Of a DNA stretch of 64,000 nucleotides, positions 19,022-26,578 are shown piece by piece. Origin of the DNA: Flexivirga meconopsidis (lineage in GTDB: Bacteria; Actinomycetota; Actinomycetes; Actinomycetales; Dermatophilaceae); the NCBI RefSeq assembly GCF_026162425.1, contig NZ_JAOBQJ010000002.1:806001-870000 (forward strand), given 5' to 3'. Every line of letters begins with the position of its first letter. Positions within the stretch are counted from its first letter, which is position 1. The notes beneath the pieces were generated by a model. It made no database searches, had not been told where the DNA came from, and saw only the letters and a list, made by a program, of their open reading frames with translations. A program made the translations under genes and the position numbers.

Positions 19022-19479
19022 GAGGTCGGCTCCGTCGGCTCGTCATACACCGGCTGTCGCAGTCGGATGAACGCCACCACCTGGGCGGCCTGCCAGACGA
19101 GGGTCACCGCGATGACCCCGATCGCGAACGCCGGACCGTCCAACCACGAGGCCTCGGACAGGCCGAAGATGACGATGCCGAGGAAAATCACCTGGGCCAG
19201 GTAGATCGCGAGTGCGCCGGCCATCATCGCGTGCGCGTTGTCGCCGACCATCTTGTCCATCAGCAGTAGCCCGCCGGAGAAGAAGACCAGGGCGATCACT
19301 GCGCCGAGCGCCGCGGACCAGCCGCCTTCGGCGCCGCGGAAGACCCAGCAGCCCGCTGCCGCGAGGGGGAGCATCCAGACCGAAGCCCGCAGACCCGCCC
19401 GGAGCATCACCGCGAACGGGCGGTTGCTGAGCGCTACGCCACGCTTCACCGGCGTGGCCGCGGGGTCGGAGTCCGTCAT
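19018..19479 (-). CDS. AtpI-like membrane protein at the head of the atp operon
   Basis: 153 residues with four hydrophobic segments and a basic N-terminus, the pattern of AtpI-type accessory proteins thought to help c-ring or Mg2+ handling (Rv1303 in M. tuberculosis at the same place). Sequence conservation in this family is low, so position carries much of the weight. Start ATG 19479. Confidence 0.75.
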   Translation of the reverse strand: MTDSDPAATPVKRGVALSNRPFAVMLRAGLRASVWMLPLAAAGCWVFRGAEGGWSAALGAVIALVFFSGGLLLMDKMVGDNAHAMMAGALAIYLAQVIFLGIVIFGLSEASWLDGPAFAIGVIAVTLVWQAAQVVAFIRLRQPVYDEPTEPTS

Positions 19480-19591
19480 TGGGCTCTACTCAATCTGCTC
19501 AATCTGCCTGGGTCGTGGGCGTCGGAGGGGCGTCTCGCGAAGCGGCATACAGACTGTTCGGACTGCTTGCAGAACAACCTGTCTTCGTGCT

Positions 19592-19607
19592 TGTGAAAAC
19601 TATCACA
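19592..19607. promoter_or_regulatory. Crp/GlxR-type operator upstream of the atp operon
   Basis: The site reads TGTGA-AAACTA-TCACA, an exact match to the TGTGA-N6-TCACA consensus of Crp/FNR-family regulators such as GlxR; the palindrome extends to CTTGTGA...TCACAAG (19590-19609). It lies 113 bases upstream of atpI on the minus strand and beyond the stop of wecA. Whether it activates or represses cannot be told. Confidence 0.6.
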
Positions 19608-19646
19608 AGCTCCTGTGAGTCGCGAAATCGGCTCTGCCGCAAGGGC

Positions 19647-20723
19647 CTAGCCGATCCTCGGCAGTCCCAGGGTCAGGCCGAGCGAGAGCGCGAGCAGGCC
19701 GAAGAGCAGGGACGTCGCCCAGGGCGTCGACAGGTAGTTGTAGGCCAGCACTCCCCCGGCCGCCGACGCCGACCACAGGTAGAGCAGCAGCACCGCCCGG
19801 CGGTGCGGATGACCCATCCGCATCAGCCGGTGGTGCAGGTGCTTCTTGTCGGGGTGCCAGAACTTTCCACCGCGCCGGATGAACGCCAGCACGACGTCCA
19901 GCACCGGCAGCGCGAGGATCACCACCGGCAGCGCGATCGGCAACAGGATCGCCACACTCGACTGCTTGGTGTCCGAGGACGGGTCGAAGTTGCCGGTGAA
20001 CGAGATCGTTGCGCTCGCCAGCAGCAGCCCGAGCAGCAACGCCCCGGCATCACCCATGAAGAGCTTGGCCGGATGGAAGTTGTGCGGCAGGAAGCCGAGA
20101 CAGCAGCCGACGGTCGCCGCCGAGATGAACGTCGCCATCGTGAAGACGCTCTGGTCGTCGTTGGGTCGGGTCGTGTAGCTCCAGATGAAGAACGCGGTAG
20201 CGGCGATCGCGACCGTGCCCGCGGCCAGGCCGTCCAGCCCGTCGGCGAAGTTGACCGCCTGGGTGGTGGCGATGACGACGAGCACGGTCAGGCCCTGCAG
20301 CACCTGCTGCGGCAGGATCGTCTGGGTGCCGAAGACCGGCAGGAAGAGCAGCTGCACCCCACCGAGCGCGGCCATCACCAACGCGGCGAGCACGGTGCCG
20401 GCCACCTTGGTCAGCGGATCCAGATCGCGGAAGTCGTCGATCGCACCGAGCACGGTGATGATGCCCGCCGCGACCAGCACCCACAACAGGTTGGAGTAGT
20501 CGATCCGGTTGCCGAGATAGGGCAGCGTCGACGCAATCAGGATCGACGCGGCGAAACCGAGCAGCATCGCCAGCCCGCCGAGTCGCGGGATCGGCACGGT
20601 GTGCACGTCCCGCACGCGCACCGGGGTGACCGCGTTCCACCGGATGGCGGCCCAGCGGATGCCGGGCGTCGCCACAAAGGTGATTGCGGCCGCCACGATG
20701 GCGACGAGCAGGTATTCACGCAC
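19647..20723 (-). CDS. wecA: WecA/TagO-like undecaprenyl-phosphate GlcNAc-1-phosphate transferase
   Basis: Polytopic PNPT-superfamily enzyme (358 aa, about ten membrane segments) that transfers a sugar-1-phosphate to a polyprenyl phosphate at the inner face of the membrane, starting a cell-wall polymer. Diagnostic motifs are LGAIDDFRDLDP, NFADGLDGLAAG, FMGDAGALLLG and the histidine-rich HPDKKHLHHRLMRMGHPHRRAVL. The GTG start is at 20723. It occupies the position of Rv1302 upstream of atpI. The glyA stop lies 24 bases upstream. Confidence 0.92.
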   Translation of the reverse strand: MREYLLVAIVAAAITFVATPGIRWAAIRWNAVTPVRVRDVHTVPIPRLGGLAMLLGFAASILIASTLPYLGNRIDYSNLLWVLVAAGIITVLGAIDDFRDLDPLTKVAGTVLAALVMAALGGVQLLFLPVFGTQTILPQQVLQGLTVLVVIATTQAVNFADGLDGLAAGTVAIAATAFFIWSYTTRPNDDQSVFTMATFISAATVGCCLGFLPHNFHPAKLFMGDAGALLLGLLLASATISFTGNFDPSSDTKQSSVAILLPIALPVVILALPVLDVVLAFIRRGGKFWHPDKKHLHHRLMRMGHPHRRAVLLLYLWSASAAGGVLAYNYLSTPWATSLLFGLLALSLGLTLGLPRIG

Positions 20724-20747
20724 GTGATGAGCTCAGCGGTCCCCGGC

Positions 20748-22031
20748 TCAGGCGCCCGGGGCGGGGTATGCCGGGAAGCGTCCGACCAGCTCGGTCACCT
20801 GGGCGCGGACGTCCTTGGCGACCTGATGCTCCGGGTCGCCGTCGCCCTTGGTGATGGCAGTGTTGATCAGCTCGGCGATCAGCTTCATCTCGTCGGTGCC
20901 CATGCCCTGGGTGGTCACGCTCGGCGAGCCGACCCGGATGCCGGAGGCGATGTTGGGCTTGGCCGGGTCGAAAGGGATGGCGTTCTTGTTGAGCACGATG
21001 CCCGCGGCGTCGGCGCGCTTCTCCGCGTCGGCCCCGGTGACGCCGATGCCCTGCAGATCGTGCAGCGACAGGTGGGTGTCCGTGCCGCCGGTCGTCGGGC
21101 GAATCCCGAACTCCCCCAACGAGGTTGCCAGCTGCTGCGCGTTGGCGATGACCTGCCGCGCGTAGTCGCGGTATTCCGGGGTGGCGCACTCCTTGAAGTT
21201 GACCGCCTTGGCCGCGATCGAGTGCATCTGCGGGCCGCCCTGCATCATCGGGAAGACCGCCTTGTCGATCGCCTTGGCGTGCTCCTCCTTGCAGACGATC
21301 GCGCCGGCACGCGGGCCGCGCAGCACCTTGTGGGTGGTGAAGGAGACGACATCGGCATACGGCACCGGGCTGGGGATCGCCTGCCCGGCGACGAGACCGA
21401 TGAAGTGGGCGGCGTCGACCCAGAAGATCGCGCCGACCTCGTCGGCGAGCTTGCGGAAGAACTCGAAGTCGATCAGCCGCGGGATCGCCGAGCCGCCGGC
21501 GAGGATCACCTTCGGCTTGTGCTCCTTGGCGAGGCGCTCGACCTCGTCGTAGTCGATGTTCTCGGTCTCCTTGTCGACGCCGTAACCGACGGCGTTGAAC
21601 CACTTGCCGGAGAAACTGACCTTGGTGCCGTGGGTGAGGTGGCCGCCCATCGGGAGCGACATCGCGAGGATGGTGTCGCCGGGCTGCATGAACGCGCCGT
21701 AGACGGCCTGGTTGGCGCTCGCGCCCGAGTGCGGCTGCACGTTGGCGTGGTCGGCGCCGAAGAGCTCCTTGCACCGGTCGATCGCGAGGTTCTCGGCGAC
21801 GTCGACGACCTCGCAGCCGCCGTAGTAGCGGCGGCCCGGGTAGCCCTCGGCGTACTTGTTGGTCAGGGTCGAGCCGAGCGCGGTGATGACCGCGGGGCTG
21901 GACATGTTCTCGCTGGCGATGAGCTGCAGACCGCCGCGGATGCGGTCGAGCTCGTCGACCAGCACCCCGGCGATCTCCGGGTCGAAGTCCTGCAGCGCGG
22001 CGTAGTCGGGGCCGTAGTAGGGCGTGCTCAT
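20748..22031 (-). CDS. glyA: Serine hydroxymethyltransferase
   Basis: PLP enzyme that interconverts serine and glycine with tetrahydrofolate, 427 residues. The Schiff-base lysine is Lys235 in SFTTHKVLRGPRAG. Other motifs are EGYPGRRYYGG, VQPHSGASANQAV and VDAAHFIGLVAG. The last is a little divergent from the usual D-M-A-H. I take ATG 22031 as the start; an in-frame GTG at 22040 is the alternative, and the gene would then directly abut tsaC. Upstream frame extension is spurious. Confidence 0.96.
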   Translation of the reverse strand: MSTPYYGPDYAALQDFDPEIAGVLVDELDRIRGGLQLIASENMSSPAVITALGSTLTNKYAEGYPGRRYYGGCEVVDVAENLAIDRCKELFGADHANVQPHSGASANQAVYGAFMQPGDTILAMSLPMGGHLTHGTKVSFSGKWFNAVGYGVDKETENIDYDEVERLAKEHKPKVILAGGSAIPRLIDFEFFRKLADEVGAIFWVDAAHFIGLVAGQAIPSPVPYADVVSFTTHKVLRGPRAGAIVCKEEHAKAIDKAVFPMMQGGPQMHSIAAKAVNFKECATPEYRDYARQVIANAQQLATSLGEFGIRPTTGGTDTHLSLHDLQGIGVTGADAEKRADAAGIVLNKNAIPFDPAKPNIASGIRVGSPSVTTQGMGTDEMKLIAELINTAITKGDGDPEHQVAKDVRAQVTELVGRFPAYPAPGA

Positions 22032-22041
22032 GTCGGACACC

Positions 22042-22953
22042 TTATTTCTCGGGGTCGGGCTGGTCGGCGTGCTGGTCGGCAGACGGACCCGCGGCGCCGG
22101 GCGCGTCGTGCTCCCACTGCTGGCCGAGGGTCGGCGGCTGTGCGGGGGCATCGGCGGAGTCGTGTATGACGGGGGCCGCCTGGGCGACGGCCGCCGCGTC
22201 CGCGGGCTTGTCCAGGTCGATCGCGGCGCCCGCTGACCCGTCGTCCCCGGCCGGCTTGTCGAGGTCGACGAGCGGCTGCTCGGGCACCGCCGAATTGACC
22301 GCGCGGCCGCTGATCAACTCGACGTCTCCGAGCACCTTGCGCAGGGCGTCGTCGGAAATCGTGCCCTCGCGCAGCACCACCGGGTCGGGCTTGGTGCAGT
22401 CGAGGATCGTCGAGGAGGTGTCGGCGCCGCGCTCGCCACCGTCGAGGTAGACGTCGACGTAGTGGCCGAGCATGAATCCGGCCTCGGTGACGGTGGTGGC
22501 CGACGGCTTGCCGGTGCGGTTGGCCGAGCTCACCGCGAGCGGGCCGGTGCGCTCGAGCACCGCCAAGGTGATCTCGTCGTCCGGCATCCGCAGCCCCACC
22601 GTGCCGTTGGTGTCGCCGAGGTCCCAGGCGAGGGACTGCTGCGCACGCAACACGAGCGTGAGTCCGCCGGGCCAGAACGCGTCGATCAGCCGCCATACGT
22701 ATGACGGGACGGACATCGCCAACCCGTCGACCGTCTGCCGATTGGGAATGAGCACCGGCGGCGGCATCTCCCGACCGCGCCCCTTGGCTTCCAGCAACTG
22801 CGCAACCGCCGCGGCATTGAAGGCATCGGCGCCGATCCCGTAGACGGTGTCGGTCGGGATCACCACGCACTCGCCGCGCAGAATGGCGTCGCTTGCGGCG
22901 GTGATGCCGTCTTCACGCGATTCGGGGGTGCTGCAATCGAAGACCGGGCTCAC
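22042..22953 (-). CDS. tsaC: L-threonylcarbamoyladenylate synthase (TsaC/Sua5 family) with a low-complexity C-terminal tail
   Basis: Makes threonylcarbamoyl-AMP for the t6A37 modification of tRNA. The YrdC core covers about residues 15-215 (GECVVIPTDTVYGIGADAFN, KGRGREMPPPVLI, GPLAVSSANRTGKPS). About 90 further residues are Ala/Asp/Pro-rich, without a Sua5 domain, and contain DLDKPA twice. The GTG start overlaps the stop of the GNAT gene (GTGA), indicating coupling. Its orthologue Rv1301 lies at the same place beside wecA. Confidence 0.92.
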   Translation of the reverse strand: MSPVFDCSTPESREDGITAASDAILRGECVVIPTDTVYGIGADAFNAAAVAQLLEAKGRGREMPPPVLIPNRQTVDGLAMSVPSYVWRLIDAFWPGGLTLVLRAQQSLAWDLGDTNGTVGLRMPDDEITLAVLERTGPLAVSSANRTGKPSATTVTEAGFMLGHYVDVYLDGGERGADTSSTILDCTKPDPVVLREGTISDDALRKVLGDVELISGRAVNSAVPEQPLVDLDKPAGDDGSAGAAIDLDKPADAAAVAQAAPVIHDSADAPAQPPTLGQQWEHDAPGAAGPSADQHADQPDPEK

Positions 22954-23978
22954 GCGGGCAAGTTTGTCAGATCAGTCTCCAGCTCATGCAGCACATCGAC
23001 GCGTCGGAAACCGAACGCTCCGTTGGCTCGCTGCATCGCAGTGTTGTGGCGTTCGGTGTGGGTCTGCAGGAAGCGGAGCCCGGCGCGCAGGTGGTCGGGC
23101 AAGTCATGAAGCTGGCGCAGGTTGGCCAGCTTCATCCGCAGGCCGAGGCGGTGCCCCCGGTGATAGCGGTCGACAAAGGTGTCGTCCTGCACCAAGAACT
23201 CGGTGTCGTGACGCGAGAGGTAGATCTCGGTGTAGCCGGCACCCCTGCCGTCGGCGGTCAGGGCCGCGGTGCGCAGCCGGGTCCAGCCCTGCTCGGCGAA
23301 GTTGCGCTCGGCCTCCCGGATGCGGTCGACGTCGACCGGCTGCGGGGTGCGGGTGAGCTCGCCGGTCGGTACGTCCTCGTCCATGTGGGTGCGCATGCGG
23401 GACCACTCGGCGACCAGGTCGTCCGGGCAGCGATCGACCCATGACCGGATGACGTAGTCGTCGCGTGGGAATGTCTGCTGGAGCCTGGCCAGGTGGCCCT
23501 CGTCGGCGGGCAGGTCGAGCACGAGGCGATCCTCAGTGTTCACCGTGCGAAACCCGTGCTTCTCGGCGAACCGGCCGCCGGGAGTGTGCGAGAGCGCCAG
23601 GCCGGGCCGGAGGTAGAGCTCGGTCTGGACGATGCGCCGATCGTGTTGTACCGCAAGCTCTTTCACGTATGACGCAAGCCGCGCACCCACCCCGCGGCCC
23701 TGCGCGGCGGGGCTGACGCCCAACTCGACTGACATCGTCTCCACGTCCCATCGCAGCGGCAACTTGTCCTCCGCTCCCCCGACGCAGATCCCCCTGTCGA
23801 AGGCCGCGACCGCAAGGTGCCGGGTGCGGTCGCTCGGGCGGCCGAAGTAGGCGCGCACCGACTCGACGGACGACCACCACGCCGATTCGCGGTCGGCCAG
23901 ATGCGCCTCCCGGATCGCGGCGTGCCAGGAGGCGAAGGCGTCATCGCCGGGTCCGATGTCACGGATGCCGATCGTCAT
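22950..23978 (-). CDS. GNAT-family acetyltransferase with two related halves
   Basis: About 342 residues. The N-terminal half has a clear GNAT acetyl-CoA loop (VSPAAQGRGVGARLASYV), and the C-terminal half repeats the fold less clearly (HRGHRLGLRMKLANLRQL), as in two-domain GNAT enzymes. ATG 23978 is preferred; an ATG at 24008 is also in frame. Substrate unknown. It is translationally coupled to tsaC by a 4-base overlap. Confidence 0.8.
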   Translation of the reverse strand: MTIGIRDIGPGDDAFASWHAAIREAHLADRESAWWSSVESVRAYFGRPSDRTRHLAVAAFDRGICVGGAEDKLPLRWDVETMSVELGVSPAAQGRGVGARLASYVKELAVQHDRRIVQTELYLRPGLALSHTPGGRFAEKHGFRTVNTEDRLVLDLPADEGHLARLQQTFPRDDYVIRSWVDRCPDDLVAEWSRMRTHMDEDVPTGELTRTPQPVDVDRIREAERNFAEQGWTRLRTAALTADGRGAGYTEIYLSRHDTEFLVQDDTFVDRYHRGHRLGLRMKLANLRQLHDLPDHLRAGLRFLQTHTERHNTAMQRANGAFGFRRVDVLHELETDLTNLPA

Positions 23979-24022
23979 ACGGCTGGAGTGTGGGGCTGGT
24001 GGCGTCACGTGGCTACCAACTC

Positions 24023-24424
24023 TCAGCGGCAGAACTCATGGCGCAACGGCACCACTTCCGCAATGGCCGTGAAGTCGGCATCCCGGTGCACCAGGGACGC
24101 ACCGTGTCGGAGCACGACAGCAGCGATGAGACAGTCGTTGACCTTGCGGACCGGGCGACCGATCGCGCGCGCCGCCCGGTAGATGTCGGCCGCGGACTCA
24201 TAGTCGGCCCGCTCATCCACGGCGAGAACGGGGATGGCTTTCGTCAGTTGTCGCACCGCTTCCAACTCACGCGGATTGGTTGCCCCACAGAGCAATTCGA
24301 GGGCGACTGTACCCACTAGTGCCAACTCGGACGGATCACGCAGCAGTGCACGGACCCGCAACGCAACGGGGGATCCGGTCCCCCGCAGAAACTCGATCCA
24401 CGCCGAGCTGTCGATGACGATCAT
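24023..24424 (-). CDS. vapC: VapC-family PIN-domain toxin ribonuclease
   Basis: 133 residues with the four acidic PIN residues in place: Asp5 (VIDSSAW), Glu43 (ALELLCG), Asp97 (KVNDCLIA) and Asp115 (HRDADF). Such toxins cut tRNA or rRNA when the antitoxin is degraded. Its ATG overlaps the vapB stop (ATGA, 24421-24424). The acid residues look intact, so the toxin is probably active. Confidence 0.9.
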   Translation of the reverse strand: MIVIDSSAWIEFLRGTGSPVALRVRALLRDPSELALVGTVALELLCGATNPRELEAVRQLTKAIPVLAVDERADYESAADIYRAARAIGRPVRKVNDCLIAAVVLRHGASLVHRDADFTAIAEVVPLRHEFCR

Positions 24425-24633
24425 TCGCCGTCGCGCATCTCCGGATCACGCAACGCGTCGAGGTCGCCGGACCAACCCATTCCTTCGAGCGACAGCAGTG
24501 CCGACGAGTTAAGCGGTGCCGGGTCGAGGGCGCGCAAGCCCGCCGCCACGGCCTCTCGCTTGGTGCGGAAGCCGTGCCGTTGCATGACCCGACCGATCAG
24601 CGCATCGTCGATCTCGATGTTTGTGCGCGTCAT
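24421..24633 (-). CDS. vapB: VapB-family antitoxin
   Basis: 70 residues. The first 45 form a ribbon-helix-helix type DNA-binding motif (TNIEIDDALIGRVMQRHGFRTKREAV); the rest is the toxin-wrapping tail. It precedes vapC with a 4-base overlap, as usual for VapBC, and the complex would autoregulate the promoter. GGAGG lies upstream of the ATG. Confidence 0.88.
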   Translation of the reverse strand: MTRTNIEIDDALIGRVMQRHGFRTKREAVAAGLRALDPAPLNSSALLSLEGMGWSGDLDALRDPEMRDGE

Positions 24634-24664
24634 ACACCAAGTTTACACCTCCCCAGAAGCGCCC

Positions 24665-24722
24665 ACTTGTCACGTCAAACCCCGACTTGTCACGTGCAGG
24701 AACACGTGACAAGTCGGGGTTT
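24665..24722. repeat. Perfect 20-bp inverted repeat with an additional half copy, between vapB and the pentapeptide gene
   Basis: Arms at 24677-24696 and 24703-24722 are exact reverse complements, AAACCCCGACTTGTCACGTG and its complement, around a 6-base loop CAGGAA. The core ACTTGTCACGT is also present as a direct copy at 24665-24675. It sits in the divergent promoter region of vapBC and the pentapeptide gene, so it might be an operator, a REP-like element or a transcript hairpin. Confidence 0.8.
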
Positions 24723-24759
24723 CGTGGACCAGTCGGTGCCCGCTGCCACACTCGGCCAC

Positions 24760-25320
24760 ATGGAGCTGCTCGACCAGACGTATGCCGGGCCCGAACTGCG
24801 CAGGCTGCTCGCGGATGCCACTGAAGCGGTCGAGCTGGTGCGCTGCGACCTGACCCGCGCGGACCTGCGCGACGCCGACCTGACCGAGGTCGCGTTCACC
24901 GACTGCGTGCTCGACGAGGCACGTCTGGACGGTGCGTCGATGGGCGGTGCGCGGTTCGTCGGGTGCCGCCTGATGGGCGTCTCGATGCCGCAGACCCGCG
25001 GGCTAGGTTTCACCATCCAGCGGTCAAACCTCTTCGCCGCCAACCTGATCGGCGCCGTGCTCTCGCACACCGATCTCACCGGGTGTCGCTTCACCGAGGC
25101 GATCCTGCGCGGCACCGACCTGCGGTCCTCCACCCTCGACGGCTGCGACCTGACCCAGGCCGATCTCTACGACGCCAACCTCGACGGCGCGGACCTACGC
25201 GGCGCCTCGCTCGGACCCTGCGACCTCGACCGGCTCCGGGTGCTCAAGGGCGCGCTGATCACGACCGAGCAGGCCCGGGCGATCGTGACCGAGCTGACCG
25301 GCGTGGTCGTGCTCGACTGA
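24760..25320 (+). CDS. Pentapeptide-repeat protein
   Basis: 186 residues. From about residue 30 to 165 the sequence follows the A(D/N)LXX pattern (CDLTRADLRDADLTEVAF, SNLFAANLIGAVL, ADLYDANLDGADLRGASL), predicting a right-handed quadrilateral beta-helix. The family includes DNA-mimicking gyrase protectors (Qnr, MfpA), but the function here is unknown. ATG 24760 follows the inverted repeat. The last 126 bases overlap the 3' end of the acyltransferase gene on the opposite strand. Confidence 0.82.
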   Translation: MELLDQTYAGPELRRLLADATEAVELVRCDLTRADLRDADLTEVAFTDCVLDEARLDGASMGGARFVGCRLMGVSMPQTRGLGFTIQRSNLFAANLIGAVLSHTDLTGCRFTEAILRGTDLRSSTLDGCDLTQADLYDANLDGADLRGASLGPCDLDRLRVLKGALITTEQARAIVTELTGVVVLD

Positions 25321-26403
25321 AGCGCGCTCGGACCTGCGGCCGAAGCGCCGTGCGGCCGGCGCCTCGATGAAGTGGTGAGCGGCGCACGCCAGCAGACCGA
25401 GGAGCACCACCTCGACCGCCACCAGCCCGATGCGGATCGGCTGGCTCCAGCCTCCGGCGACCGCCGTGGGCAGCAGCAGGTCCATCAGCGACCCGAACGG
25501 CACGTGCACCAGGTACAGCGCGAACGAGACCTTGCCGGCATACACGAACGGCCGACTCGCCAGCAGCGCCGCGAAACCTCCTGTGCCATAACCGAACCCA
25601 GCGACTGCCAGCGTGCAGAAGAACAATGCCGCGGAGGTGACCCACCAGTGGTCGTCGAGCAGTGGCAGCGCACCGATCAGTGCGATGAGCGCGGCAGATG
25701 CGATCAGGCCCGCGCCCCGCACTCGCCTGAGGTATGGCGCAAGTCGCGCGAGCGCCACTCCCACAGTGAAGGCGGTGAGCACCCGGATCGGTGCGACCGC
25801 CTGTCCGTCGACACCCGGGTAGGCCCATGACCCGTAGCCGTCGACGAGCACCAGCGCGGCGATGAGTCCGGTGAGCAGCCAGCCGCGAGCGCGCTCGGAA
25901 CGCGCGACCACGACCACGACGGCCGGGAAGAGCAGGTAGGCAAGCCATTCGGCGGACAGCGACCAGGCGGGCAGGTTCCAGCCCATGTCGTTGCCGAACC
26001 AGCTGCGCACCAATGTCAGGTCTCCGATCGCGCCCCGCAGCGTCGGGTCCGCCACATGCGCGCCGAGCATGAACAGTAGGACCATCGCGACGAGCGTGAC
26101 CAGGTGCAACGGGTAGATCCGGGCCAGGCGCTTGCGCAGGAAGTGCAGGTAATCGCCACGCCCGGAAGCGAACTCCTCGAAGTGGTTGTGCGCGAGCACC
26201 AGCCCGGACAGCACGAAGAACAGGTCGACTGCGAAGTAGCCGCTGTTGGTGATCGCGCTGTCCGGCAGCTCCGGCCAGATCGCCCACCAACGACCGGATA
26301 GATGGGTCAGCACCACCCACGCGGCAGCGACGATACGTAGTCCGGTCAGGGCGCGCAGGTGCTCGGGACGGCGTGGTGGATGGGGCATCACAGCCCACAT
26401 CAT
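25195..26403 (-). CDS. Acyltransferase 3 family integral membrane protein
   Basis: 402 residues with about ten membrane segments. The N-terminal RALTGLRIVAAAWVVLTHL contains the conserved His, followed by YFAVDLFFVLSGLVLAH and KRLARIYPLH, the signature of O-acyltransferases such as OafA that modify surface polysaccharides. A hydrophilic tail of about 50 residues is encoded over the pentapeptide-repeat gene on the other strand; it may be a run-on. Start ATG 26403 (ATG 26400 also possible). It is divergent from the sugar ABC transporter. Confidence 0.85.
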   Translation of the reverse strand: MMWAVMPHPPRRPEHLRALTGLRIVAAAWVVLTHLSGRWWAIWPELPDSAITNSGYFAVDLFFVLSGLVLAHNHFEEFASGRGDYLHFLRKRLARIYPLHLVTLVAMVLLFMLGAHVADPTLRGAIGDLTLVRSWFGNDMGWNLPAWSLSAEWLAYLLFPAVVVVVARSERARGWLLTGLIAALVLVDGYGSWAYPGVDGQAVAPIRVLTAFTVGVALARLAPYLRRVRGAGLIASAALIALIGALPLLDDHWWVTSAALFFCTLAVAGFGYGTGGFAALLASRPFVYAGKVSFALYLVHVPFGSLMDLLLPTAVAGGWSQPIRIGLVAVEVVLLGLLACAAHHFIEAPAARRFGRRSERASVEHDHAGQLGHDRPGLLGRDQRALEHPEPVEVAGSERGAA

Positions 26404-26503
26404 CGACCGCAGTTGTTCACGCGGTCAGTGTTTCCTGTGTGTTTCCTTTGCGAAGATCCGACTGAACCGCTCCAGCGATCCGACCGAAATCGGCCCATGA
26501 GCA

Positions 26504-26516
26504 GGCAATTCTTGCC
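26504..26516. promoter_or_regulatory. Short inverted repeat in the acyltransferase/ABC transporter divergent promoter
   Basis: GGCAA-TTC-TTGCC lies 62 bases upstream of the solute-binding protein start. A direct repeat GTTTCCT occurs twice near 26430-26448. No regulator gene is adjacent, so this is only a candidate operator. Confidence 0.3.
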
Positions 26517-26578
26517 ACAGTAGGCACACGTCGCGTCAACGGCTGCCGCGACGACCGCTCGTCAGGATGTGATGCTTG

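Noticed and set aside
19479-22169. 896-codon plus-strand frame opposite wecA and glyA
   Set aside because: Same high-GC artefact; the minus-strand genes have full family motifs.
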